A stretch of 19,355 nucleotides of DNA from Chloroflexota bacterium (GTDB taxonomy: Bacteria; Chloroflexota; Anaerolineae; B4-G1). Shown here piece by piece: positions 7,858 to 15,522 of this stretch (positions are counted from its first letter, which is position 1; each line of letters opens with the position of its first letter). Location: assembly GCA_024232355.1 (NCBI GenBank), contig JAAEPW010000996.1, positions 1 to 19,355 of the forward strand, written 5' to 3'. The translations under genes and the position numbers were made by a program. The notes beneath the pieces are model-generated. The model was not told the origin of the DNA and did not search any database. It saw nothing but the letters and a program-made list of their open reading frames with translations.

Positions 7858-9770
7858 CAGTTTCCGTCTTGTTTATTTTCCAAAACCAGATGATAGACAA
7901 CGCCATCCGGTCGCAAGGTTGCGTTAGGCAGAGAGCTTGTATTGTAATAGTTTGGGTCATTTCCGGCCAGGTAAATGGTCGAATCTGGTGGGAATTGTGC
8001 GATCATCGGTGCCAGGTCTTGGCCTGGAATGACATATTTGATGCGAATGTCCGGTCGCAAGCCCTCGACGGACCGGTAATAGAGTATCGTCTCCATCGGC
8101 GTATAGTCGACGAGCAGAATACTGTCGGGAGGTAACGTCTCCAGGGCGCTGCAGCCATAGTCTGCGGCGCCAAAGTAACCGTTTTTGGCGGGCCAGAGAA
8201 AGAAACGGTTGGGATCTCGCCCCGGCAATTCGCGAATATCCATCGGGTTGGTGTCCGTTGCCGTCAGCAGACGAACTGTCCCATCATAGGTCAGGATGGG
8301 TACTAGGGCAATCAAGGCGATGATCAACAGCTTGGCGCGCCTGTTGTTGACCCCAGGCCACTTTGTTGAAAGCGCCTGCCAACCGCGCCCAATAAAAAAT
8401 GTAAATGCAAGATAACTGGGCAAATAAAAGGCGTATTGTTCGTTGATGTGGTAGCTAAAGGCAAAGAGCACGTCGGTCGCATACACGATGGCCAAAGCAA
8501 TCCAAGGTGTCGCTTGGCCTTTGCGCCACACGTCGATCCAACCCCATAGGCCCAATAGGCCAGCCAGCCCGACAAATTGCAGCCCCAGGAATCCTCCCCA
8601 GAGGATCGCATCGCGTGGCAGACTGCTCAATGAAAAGTCAAACATTGTGTGGCTATAGTCGTCACCCGAGTGGAAAAAGTACAAGCGCAAGCCGTCAAAT
8701 AGACCTCTGTCACCCATTTGCCATTTGATGGCGGCAAAAAAAGGCAACAGCCCCACAACACAACACAGCAACAACCACAGCCACCGGCGTTTGCTCAACC
8801 ACTCTCTCCGCTGCCATAACACGAATCCAATCGCCGGGAGGAGCAGCAGGGCCATCTGGTGAGCGAGCACAGTCACCCCGAAAAGAAGCGCGGCTGCCAG
8901 GATCGGCCAGGTGCGTTCAGAGCGCCAGCTCGACCACAGCCAGAGTTGCAAAACCACCAAGAGCAAAAAGATCGCATAGACTTCTGCCCGCACAGCATAA
9001 GACCAAAAGGTATGAGACACCGTCAAGCTAACGGAAGCGATGGTTGCTCCGGTGGACGTCAAACCCAACGCGCGTCCCCCCACATATACCAACACAATAG
9101 TACACGCAGCCGCCACCGCCGAGAGCAAATTGACCCGGTACGCGGCATCGCCCCACGGCAAGCGGAGAAAGAGCCGGGCGGCCTGGAACCACAGCCAATG
9201 ACCGCCACCGTCGGCGCGCAGTGTGCCCTCGAAAGCGGTGCGTTGAAAGTAGGCGTCGTCGCCCCAGAGCACGGTGGGGGCCAAGGTAACAATGTAAAAG
9301 AAAAGCACGACGACAAATAACACCAGGGGCAAGATTATTACGCGCCACGTGACTGGCTCGGCCTCATGTTCGGGTGAGGTTGACGGTTCGGCGTCGAGCT
9401 TGGATTTTGTTTCTTCCTCAACCGGTGTTTGTGGATCGGTCGGTTCGATGGTTTCGATCTCGGGGAGTGGGTCAGTGGCCCTCTTTGCTTGCCACTCGTG
9501 CCAGGCAACCCAGAGTTGCCAACCGCTCATCGCGCAAAGCAGTCCCCACAACACGCGCTCCCACCAACGCGGCCCGATCAACGCCAGGCTCAAGCTGATG
9601 AGAACCAAGCCAACCGAAAGCCACGCCTGAAAGCCGGCAGCCGCCAGTCGAGCCCGCAAGCGCTCACCTCGACGCCGAGCATCGTAGGAATAAAAGCTGA
9701 GGGCGGCCAAGATCACGGCCGCACCCAATATCCATAGCGCGTTAAAGAACACGTTCACCCAATCAATCAT
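7857..9770 (-). CDS. DUF2723-like membrane glycosyltransferase with N-terminal extension
   Basis: A 637-residue polytopic protein. Residues 1-93 form an extra N-terminal unit with about three spans, and 98-140 a Pro/Glu/Thr-rich linker. The DUF2723-type core starts near 142 with LAPTVLWGDDAYFQ (163-176) and AAYRVNLLSAVAA (209-221). The acidic pair D171-D172 of the first loop is kept, but the HPPG box normally found shortly after it is replaced by a DGGGHW segment (187-192). About nine further spans and a soluble C-terminal domain of roughly 130 residues follow. It is therefore probably a GT-C enzyme using a polyprenyl-linked sugar, but with altered donor or acceptor handling. The start ATG overlaps the xseA stop by 8 bases. 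The assignment to the family is good; activity is less sure than for the shorter paralogue at 2869-4257. Confidence 0.7.
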   Translation of the reverse strand: MIDWVNVFFNALWILGAAVILAALSFYSYDARRRGERLRARLAAAGFQAWLSVGLVLISLSLALIGPRWWERVLWGLLCAMSGWQLWVAWHEWQAKRATDPLPEIETIEPTDPQTPVEEETKSKLDAEPSTSPEHEAEPVTWRVIILPLVLFVVVLFFYIVTLAPTVLWGDDAYFQRTAFEGTLRADGGGHWLWFQAARLFLRLPWGDAAYRVNLLSAVAAACTIVLVYVGGRALGLTSTGATIASVSLTVSHTFWSYAVRAEVYAIFLLLVVLQLWLWSSWRSERTWPILAAALLFGVTVLAHQMALLLLPAIGFVLWQRREWLSKRRWLWLLLCCVVGLLPFFAAIKWQMGDRGLFDGLRLYFFHSGDDYSHTMFDFSLSSLPRDAILWGGFLGLQFVGLAGLLGLWGWIDVWRKGQATPWIALAIVYATDVLFAFSYHINEQYAFYLPSYLAFTFFIGRGWQALSTKWPGVNNRRAKLLIIALIALVPILTYDGTVRLLTATDTNPMDIRELPGRDPNRFFLWPAKNGYFGAADYGCSALETLPPDSILLVDYTPMETILYYRSVEGLRPDIRIKYVIPGQDLAPMIAQFPPDSTIYLAGNDPNYYNTSSLPNATLRPDGVVYHLVLENKQDGN

Positions 9771-11010
9771 ACGACGGCTCTACTTTCACTCGGAAATCCC
9801 CATCAGCCACCCGGATGTCGAGCCCATCCCCCGGCGCGACCTGCTCCACGGAACTCACAATAGTCTCTGCCTCTCGATGGCGTACGATGGCATAGCCCCG
9901 CTCCAGTGTTCCCAACGGGCTGACACCGGACAACCGTCCAACCAATCCTCCCAACCGTTCACGGTGCAGCACCAGTGCGTGACGTGTCGCTGCCTCGGCA
10001 CGGCCTAGCAGGTCGTCCACACGCTGGCGGGCTTGAGTCAGTTGGATCTCGGGCGAGAGATGCCGCAGCGCCCGCATCTGCTCGACCAACCGCCAACGCC
10101 GCTCCTCAACACCCGCTTGCAACGCCGTCCCCAGCGCCGCCGAGAGCCCCATCACGTAGGCACGCAGTTCCATCCGGTCGGGCGCGACCAATTCGGCGGC
10201 GGCGGAGGGCGTGGGGGCGCGCACATCGGCGGCGAAATCGGCCAGGCTAAAGTCGGTCTCGTGCCCCACGCCGCAGATGATGGGAATGCGGGAACCCGCG
10301 ACGGCGCGAGCCACCCGCTCGTCGTTAAAGGCCCACAAGTCCTCCAAGCTGCCGCCGCCACGGGCGACAATGATGACGCCCACATCGTCGCGCACGTTGA
10401 GGGCTTGGAGCGCGGCCACGATCTGCGGTGGCGCTGCCTCCCCCTGCACCTGCGTGGGCGCGAGCAGCACCTTGGCCAACGGGTAACGCCGCCCCAGCAC
10501 GTTGAGAACGTCGCGCAGCGCGGCGGCGGTTGGAGAGGTAACGACGCCGATGCAGCGCGGAAAGTCGGGCAGCGGGCGCTTGCGCTCCGGATCGAACAAG
10601 CCCTCGGCCTCCAACCGGGCCTTGAGCAGTTCGAACTGCCGGTAGAGGTCGCCCACACCGGCGGGCCGGAATTGATCCACGTAGAATTGGTAGCGTCCCT
10701 TGGCCTCGTAGACGCCCACCCGCCCGTGGGCCAACACCAAGTCACCGCTCGCCGGTAAATAGCTCTGTTTTTGGGCAGCGCTGCGCCACATCGCGCAACT
10801 GATCTCGGCTCCCGCGTCCTTTAACGTGAAATAGCAGTGGCCCGAGGAGGCACGGCTAAAATTAGAGACCTCTCCCTCGACCCACAGATCACGCAATTCA
10901 GGATCGCCCTCGATGATGCGGCGGATGTGGCCGTTGAGTTGGCTGATGGTGTGCGGCTCGGAGAAGGATGAGCCGCCCGGGTTTCCAAAGAGGTTGAGTT
11001 GTTCAAACAT
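9763..11010 (-). CDS. xseA: Exodeoxyribonuclease VII large subunit
   Basis: A 415-residue protein, normal length for XseA. An N-terminal OB-fold (about 20-115) contains LWVEGEVSNFSRASSGHCYFTLKD. The nuclease domain follows, with IGVVTSPTAAALRDVLNVL, the glycine-rich VGVIIVARGGGSLEDLWAFN and ICGVGHETDFSLADFAADVRAPTPSAAAE, all hallmark blocks, then a long coiled-coil region and a short C-terminal beta segment (GYAIVRHR). With the small subunit XseB it degrades single-stranded DNA into oligonucleotides in the cytoplasm. No xseB is seen next to it. It is the first gene of the minus-strand operon and overlaps the next gene by 8 bases. The ATG at 11010 has almost no ribosome binding site, and a predicted promoter ends about 10 bases upstream of it, which suggests a leaderless transcript. 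Confidence 0.95.
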   Translation of the reverse strand: MFEQLNLFGNPGGSSFSEPHTISQLNGHIRRIIEGDPELRDLWVEGEVSNFSRASSGHCYFTLKDAGAEISCAMWRSAAQKQSYLPASGDLVLAHGRVGVYEAKGRYQFYVDQFRPAGVGDLYRQFELLKARLEAEGLFDPERKRPLPDFPRCIGVVTSPTAAALRDVLNVLGRRYPLAKVLLAPTQVQGEAAPPQIVAALQALNVRDDVGVIIVARGGGSLEDLWAFNDERVARAVAGSRIPIICGVGHETDFSLADFAADVRAPTPSAAAELVAPDRMELRAYVMGLSAALGTALQAGVEERRWRLVEQMRALRHLSPEIQLTQARQRVDDLLGRAEAATRHALVLHRERLGGLVGRLSGVSPLGTLERGYAIVRHREAETIVSSVEQVAPGDGLDIRVADGDFRVKVEPSYD

Positions 11011-11019
11011 AACGAGGGT

Positions 11020-11048
11020 ATGATAACGCAGCGGGGGGAAGGTGTCAA
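11020..11048 (-). promoter_or_regulatory. Sigma70-type promoter of xseA operon, probably leaderless
   Basis: On the minus strand a perfect TTGACA (11048-11043) is followed after 17 bases by TATCAT (11025-11020). The expected start of transcription, about 7 bases on, falls near 11013, only some 3 bases before the xseA ATG at 11010. The absence of a Shine-Dalgarno sequence before that ATG fits a leaderless mRNA. Confidence 0.7.
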
Positions 11049-11054
11049 GTACGG

Positions 11055-11082
11055 TTGACAGGCTGTTGAGTGCGGCTATAAT
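11055..11082 (+). promoter_or_regulatory. Consensus sigma70 promoter for the AhpD-like selenoprotein gene
   Basis: A perfect TTGACA (11055-11060) and a perfect TATAAT (11077-11082) are separated by 16 bases. The predicted transcript begins near 11089, giving a leader of about 100 bases before the ATG at 11189. It stands back to back with the xseA promoter, the two -35 boxes being 6 bases apart, so the two units probably share or compete for control. Confidence 0.8.
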
Positions 11083-11188
11083 GACCCCAAAACCTGATAT
11101 TACTCGTTAGGCGGCAGCCGAATGCAAGCCCCAACATTTGATATGGCTCTTTGTCCTGCAACTTGAAAAAATCGCAAAGGAGATACTT

Positions 11189-11734
11189 ATGCCGTGGACA
11201 ACCTGGATTGATATCGTGCAGAATCCCGCAGAAACAGAAAAAGACGTTCAAGATCTCTACAAACGTACACGAAACTCAAAAACAGGCCAAGTACCTGATA
11301 CAGTACGCCTCAACAGTTTAACTCCACAAGTTGCCGGCCTACTCGACGAGTTAAGCCGAGCAATACAGCGCAACGCAACAGGTCTAAAACCTCGAGAAAA
11401 GGAAATCGCAGCGTTAGTGACGTCAGTTTTGAACGGCTGTGTTCATTGAACAGCCAGTCATATTGAGGCCCTCGGTCGAGCGGCCAGAAATGAGACGTTT
11501 GCAAAACAAGTGGCAGAGGATTTTACAAAAGCGGACCTGAGTCCACGAGAACGTTGTATTGCCGAGTTTGCCGTCAAGGTAACACGCGCCCCAAATGCTT
11601 GCAGCCCTGCTGATCTACGGCAACTGCGGGATGTTGGCTTGACTGACAAGGATATTCTAAGCTTGGTGCAAATTGTAGGCTATTACAATATGAGCACTCG
11701 GCTTTTTGAATCGCTCAGTACTATAGATGATTAA
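11189..11734 (+). CDS. AhpD-like peroxidase-related selenoprotein (CxxU), in-frame TGA read as selenocysteine
   Basis: A 181-residue product if TGA 11447-11449 is read through as Sec87. The ATG at 11189 has a strong AAAGGAG site 6 bases upstream. The protein fits the AhpD/carboxymuconolactone-decarboxylase superfamily, nearest to the 'uncharacterized peroxidase-related enzyme' group. REKEIAALVTSVLNGC-V-H-U-TASH matches the active-site helix, and RERCIAEFAVKVT and LRDVGLTDKDILSLVQIVGYYN match the second conserved half. Against Mycobacterium AhpD (Glu118, Cys130, His132, Cys133, His137) the spacing gives E72, C84, H86, Sec87 and H91, so TGA occupies exactly the peroxidatic cysteine. No other lesion is present in 95 following codons, and a hairpin suited as a SECIS follows. 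Expected role: thiol-dependent reduction of peroxides in the cytoplasm. The alternative is a pseudogene by a single Cys-to-TGA mutation. A six-TM protein gene follows after 30 bases. Confidence 0.8.
11459..11492 (+). promoter_or_regulatory. Candidate bacterial SECIS hairpin
   Basis: GGCC (11467-11470) pairs with GGCC (11482-11485), CTC (11471-11473) with GAG (11478-11480), with one bulged C (11481) and tetraloop GGTC. A lower stem, CAT/ATG and TT/AA separated by a small internal loop, may extend it to 11459-11492. The first loop base is G, 25 bases after the TGA, inside the spacing I recall for bacterial SECIS elements (about 16-37), which also require a G among the first two loop bases. The hairpin lies in coding sequence, as bacterial SECIS elements do. 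Confidence 0.6.
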
Positions 11735-11764
11735 CACACAGTTGGGGCGCTTTCGTTAAAAAAG

Positions 11765-12880
11765 ATGAATGTAAGAATGTTGGAAGGAGAAATTTACGAG
11801 TTCTCTGAGGATGAAGAAGGATATGCTCATTGGCTTGCTGAACATCCCCAAGGGTTTGTCATCAATGTGAAGCGGGGCAGCCTTGCAGATGAGGTGGTCT
11901 TGCACCGAACTACTTGCCATTGCATTGGTGGAGATGCAGGAAATACTCGAGGAGCACGTATAGGAGAACGATCCACCAGGGTTTGTTCACTTGAAGTGAC
12001 CAGCCTCAGCAACTGGGCTGAGCGACGTGGACGCGTTCTTGCACCGTTCAGTCACGATTGTTTACAATGCAAACCTCTTGATGTGAGTTCCACAGTGAGA
12101 CAACGACTGGTAAACGAACGAATCCTGCAACAAATGGCACTCAAACGTGATCTGCGCTTTCTACATGGTCAGAAACAGCAGATTCTATTTTGGCTAGGGT
12201 TACTTGGCGGCCCATTTGCTTTATCCTTTGTTTTGACAAGTCAATTGACAATGAAAGCACCTATCTGGCCAATAATCGTCTTTGCTATGCTGCTCAACAC
12301 TGTTTGGGCTTTGATCATAGCATTGGGTCATCGCTCGATTGCTTGGGAGGAATTCAAGAATTTATCTTACGTGAGACAGCAGCGAAGGCTATACTATGAG
12401 TCAATGTGGCTACGCGCGTATCAGGCAGGTTATGTTATTTTCGCCTCTGTTGTCCTTCTCTGGGGTATGGTTGATATGGGCCGAGCTGCGGAGAGGAAAG
12501 GATGGATCGAGTGGGACAATTGGCTTGAGGTGCTCTTGGTGGGAAGCTATGTTGCCATCATTGCCTTTCTGTTATGGAGAAGGCTGTGGCTGATGAAAGT
12601 TGCCGTTGAGGGAACACGTGTTCATCGTTGGCTGGGCAGAGTAATTGTAATTGTCTATGGCGTCGCAGCAAGTGCTCAATTCCTTCTTCCAGCAGGGCGA
12701 CTGCTCAAAGTCACAAGAGGAAAAGAGTACGCGGTACGAATTATGGGGCCACTTGTGCTCAGCGGGCTTTGGATATTAACGCTTGCTATCGGCGTAGCGG
12801 GAGTCCTTTGGTTACTAGCAGCATGTTTACAATATCGAGCTTGGCGGGTACTAAGTCAAATAGTGGAAGGCGCCCCCTAA
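11765..12880 (+). CDS. Six-TM membrane protein with Cys/His-rich soluble N-terminal domain
   Basis: A 371-residue protein of unknown function. The soluble N-terminal part (1 to about 135) has HPQGFVINVKRGS (27-39), VVLHRTTCHCI (44-54) and HDCLQCKP (97-104); the CHC and CLQC cysteines with nearby histidines could hold a metal. I have a recollection of similar 'HPxGFVxN...LHRxxC' domains at the start of other uncharacterised proteins but cannot name the family. About six spans follow (roughly 139-160, 167-188, 221-240, 252-272, 291-311, 326-356). The ATG at 11765 has only an A-rich upstream region; ATG 11777 is an alternative. It lies 30 bases after the selenoprotein gene on the same strand and may share its transcript. 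Its codon use is more AT-rich than the glycosyltransferase genes around it, hinting at a separate origin for this pair. Confidence 0.7.
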   Translation: MNVRMLEGEIYEFSEDEEGYAHWLAEHPQGFVINVKRGSLADEVVLHRTTCHCIGGDAGNTRGARIGERSTRVCSLEVTSLSNWAERRGRVLAPFSHDCLQCKPLDVSSTVRQRLVNERILQQMALKRDLRFLHGQKQQILFWLGLLGGPFALSFVLTSQLTMKAPIWPIIVFAMLLNTVWALIIALGHRSIAWEEFKNLSYVRQQRRLYYESMWLRAYQAGYVIFASVVLLWGMVDMGRAAERKGWIEWDNWLEVLLVGSYVAIIAFLLWRRLWLMKVAVEGTRVHRWLGRVIVIVYGVAASAQFLLPAGRLLKVTRGKEYAVRIMGPLVLSGLWILTLAIGVAGVLWLLAACLQYRAWRVLSQIVEGAP

Positions 12881-13000
12881 CCCGCATTGGAGTCCGACCG
12901 CGCTCCACGCGTGCACAGCGGCGGATCAATTCAGCCATTACAAGGTCACAAGCCCGCCCGAAAACTGGCACAAATCGTTATTCATTGGTGATGATTACTT

Positions 13001-14110
13001 ATGCGCATCGGCATTGACGCCCGTATCACCCACTATACCCGGGGAGGAATTTCAAACTATGTGCTGCGTTTACTCAAGGCACTGGCTGCCCTCGACGCGG
13101 ACACGGATTACCGCGTGCTGCACAGTCGCAAAGATCATGGCCCTCCGATTCCGGGCCCCAACTTTCACCCGGTCGCCTGCTGGACGCCTTCGCACAACCG
13201 GTTGGAACGTTGGGCTTTGGGGGTAGAGATGGCACGATTGGGCCTCGACCTGCTGCACACCACCGACTTTATTCCGCCCGCCTTTGGCTACCGCAAATCG
13301 GTGATCACGGTCCACGACCTGACCTTTTTCCACTACCCGCAGTTCCTCACCGCCGAAAGCCGCCGTTACTACAACCAGCAGATCGGGTGGGCGGTGCGTC
13401 GCACCGAGCACATTCTGGCCGACTCGTACACCACCAAGTCTGATCTGATCTCAATGTTGGACGTGCCGCCGGAAAAGATAACGGTCGTGCATCTGGCTGC
13501 CGACGCGGCTTTCCGTCCGTTGGACGAGGCACAGGTCACACAAGTTATCGAACACTACGATCTGGAGCCGGGCTATTTGCTCTGCGTGGGGACGCTGGAG
13601 CCGCGCAAGAATCTGCCGGGGCTTTTGCAAGCGTATCACTTGCTGCTCGACACAAATGTGACGACTGCGCCATTGGTGCTGGTCGGCGGCAAGGGGTGGT
13701 TGTACGACGAAATTTTCGAACAGGTCGAAGAGTTGCACCTGGTGGATCGAGTCCACTTTCTCCAAAACGTGACAGACGCCGACTTGCCAGCCATGTACAA
13801 TGGTGCCGGCCTGCTGACGACGCCGTCATTCTACGAAGGGTTTGGCTTGCCAGCGCTGGAGGCGATGGCCTGCGGCACGCCGGTCGTCGTCGCCAACCGG
13901 TCCTCGCTGCCAGAGGTCGTGGGCGATGCGGGGCTTTTGGTAGATCCGGATGACGTGGACGACATCGCACAGGCACTGGCGCGCGTGTTGACTGACGAAC
14001 CACTCCAGGCCCAGATGCGGGGTTTGGGACTGGCACAAGCAGCACGCTTTACGTGGGAGCGAGCGGCACGGGAGACGTTGGCCGTGTATCATAAAGTGTT
14101 GAGGAGCTAA
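13001..14110 (+). CDS. GT4 family glycosyltransferase
   Basis: A 369-residue GT-B enzyme of family GT4, full length. The N-terminal acceptor domain begins MRIGIDARITHYTRGGISNY, with HTTDFIPP and SVITVHDLTFFHYP. The donor domain starts near 190 with YLLCVGTLEPRKNLPGLLQA. The EX7E motif is E279-GFGLPAL-E287, followed by AMACGTPVV and SSLPEVVGDAGLLVDPDD, which bind the nucleotide sugar. It resembles mannosyl- or rhamnosyltransferases of polysaccharide clusters; the sugar cannot be fixed from sequence. The ATG at 13001 follows a GGTGAT segment of moderate quality. The second GT4 gene begins 22 bases downstream. Likely cytoplasmic or peripheral at the inner membrane, acting on a lipid-linked acceptor. 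Confidence 0.9.
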   Translation: MRIGIDARITHYTRGGISNYVLRLLKALAALDADTDYRVLHSRKDHGPPIPGPNFHPVACWTPSHNRLERWALGVEMARLGLDLLHTTDFIPPAFGYRKSVITVHDLTFFHYPQFLTAESRRYYNQQIGWAVRRTEHILADSYTTKSDLISMLDVPPEKITVVHLAADAAFRPLDEAQVTQVIEHYDLEPGYLLCVGTLEPRKNLPGLLQAYHLLLDTNVTTAPLVLVGGKGWLYDEIFEQVEELHLVDRVHFLQNVTDADLPAMYNGAGLLTTPSFYEGFGLPALEAMACGTPVVVANRSSLPEVVGDAGLLVDPDDVDDIAQALARVLTDEPLQAQMRGLGLAQAARFTWERAARETLAVYHKVLRS

Positions 14111-14132
14111 TATCATCAAGGAGAATGGCCAG

Positions 14133-15347
14133 ATGAAGGTATTATTTCTGACACCCCAGATGCCCTACCCGCCCCGGCAGGGAGCAGCGTTGCGCAACTG
14201 GGGCCTCATCTCTGGATTGGCGGCACGGCACGAGGTGTCGGTGCTCTCATTTTTTACCCCAGAGCAAACCCCAGAGCCTGTTGACGCTATGCGGGAGATC
14301 TGCCACGTCGAGACGGTGCCGTTCCCGTCGCGCACTATCCGCGCTCGACTGCGCGACATGCTCACCACGCGCCAATCTGACCTGGCATTACGGCTGGAAT
14401 CAGAGCCGTATGCCCGGCGGCTGGCGGACTGGCTGGCAAACGAGCCTTTTGACGTCGTGCAGATCGGGGGGATTGAGATGGCACCCTATCTTGACGTTTT
14501 GGATGCGGCCCGTCCACGGCCTCTAGTCGTTTTCGACAACCTCAACTGCGAGTACCTGCTCCAAAAGCGAGCTTTTCTCACCGACCTGCGCGCACCCGCT
14601 CGCTGGCCTGGGGCGGCCTACTCGTTCGTCCAGTGGCAGCGATTGCGCCGCTACGAGGCCCAGGTCTGCCGCCGTGCCGACCGCGTGCTGGCGGTCTCTG
14701 ATGTAGATGCAAAGATGCTGCGCGAGTTGGTGCCGGGGCTCGACGTGACCGTCGTGCCCAACGGCGTCGACACACAGGCTTATCAACCCAAGTCCCCAGA
14801 TCCCGACCTCCAAATTCCAGAAAACTCGTTGGTTTTCACAGGGACAATGGACTTTCGGCCCAACGTGGATGCCATACTGTGGTTTGCACAAAAGGTGTTG
14901 CCACGGGTACAGGCCGAGGTACCAGACGTACACCTTTTCGTCGTCGGGCAGCGTCCGCACCGGCGGTTGGCGGGGTTGCAGGATAACCCAGCGATCACGC
15001 TGACGGGCTGGGTAAAAGATACACGCCCCTACATCGCGGCGGCGGCGGTCTACGTCGCGCCGCTGCGCATCGGAGGCGGGACGCGGCTCAAACTGCTAGA
15101 AGCGATGGCAATAGGCAGGCCAGTGGTCGCCACGCGCCTGGGGGCGGAAGGCTATCCGGTGACCGATGGACACGAGATGTCGTTGGCCGACACACCAACC
15201 AATTTCGCTGCCTCAGTGGTGACCCTGTTGCGCGCGCCGGAGCGGCGGATTGAGTTGGGACAAATCGCGCGGGCCTTTGTCGAACATCAGTATGATTGGC
15301 ACGCCATCGTGCCTCGGGTGGAGGCGGTCTATGCTTCCGAGTCCTAA
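14133..15347 (+). CDS. GT4-type glycosyltransferase (GT-B fold)
   Basis: A 404-residue GT-B protein. The opening MKVLFLTPQMPYPPRQGAAL and LSFFTPE, then FDVVQIGGIEMAPYL, VFDNLNCEYLLQKRA, RRYEAQVCRRADRVLAVSD, VPNGVDTQAYQP, LVFTGTMDFRPNVDA and PLRIGGGTRLKLLEAMA are typical of the branch that includes PEP-CTERM/XrtA-system-associated sugar transferases (TIGR03087-like). The usual first Glu of EX7E is replaced within the GGGTRLK segment, as is common in that branch. The start ATG 14133 follows an AAGGAG site (14119-14124); an ATG at 14124 is out of frame. Co-transcribed with the preceding GT4 gene, it probably extends the same glycan. No exosortase is visible in the window. Confidence 0.85.
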   Translation: MKVLFLTPQMPYPPRQGAALRNWGLISGLAARHEVSVLSFFTPEQTPEPVDAMREICHVETVPFPSRTIRARLRDMLTTRQSDLALRLESEPYARRLADWLANEPFDVVQIGGIEMAPYLDVLDAARPRPLVVFDNLNCEYLLQKRAFLTDLRAPARWPGAAYSFVQWQRLRRYEAQVCRRADRVLAVSDVDAKMLRELVPGLDVTVVPNGVDTQAYQPKSPDPDLQIPENSLVFTGTMDFRPNVDAILWFAQKVLPRVQAEVPDVHLFVVGQRPHRRLAGLQDNPAITLTGWVKDTRPYIAAAAVYVAPLRIGGGTRLKLLEAMAIGRPVVATRLGAEGYPVTDGHEMSLADTPTNFAASVVTLLRAPERRIELGQIARAFVEHQYDWHAIVPRVEAVYASES

Positions 15348-15392
15348 AAGCTAGCTCTTTAGCTATCAGATGGTTCAGACTCGTCCAGACCC

Positions 15393-15415
15393 CGCCCCAG
15401 GAATTTCCGGGGGCG
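15393..15415 (+). terminator. Hairpin after the GT4 pair, possible terminator
   Basis: CGCCCC (15393-15398) pairs with GGGGCG (15410-15415), and inside it GGA pairs with TCC across a short AT-rich loop, with one A.G mismatch between. It lies 46 bases after the stop of the second GT4 gene. The following ATTGTGGTTGT is only modestly T-rich, so termination efficiency is uncertain. Confidence 0.45.
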
Positions 15416-15522
15416 ATTGTGGTTGTCACTTGGCCGTTGCCCCAGTCCAAGATACTGTCATTTAGGCTTTACCAGTCTTAAATAGTCCCCCGCTCGAGTG
15501 TTGGTGATGCTCTGACTGCCTC

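Noticed and set aside
11138..11449. 103-residue stand-alone protein ending at the TGA
   Set aside because: It cuts the protein in the middle of its active-site motif, and the family's second half continues in the same frame right after the TGA. The extra 17 residues before 11189 lack a ribosome site.
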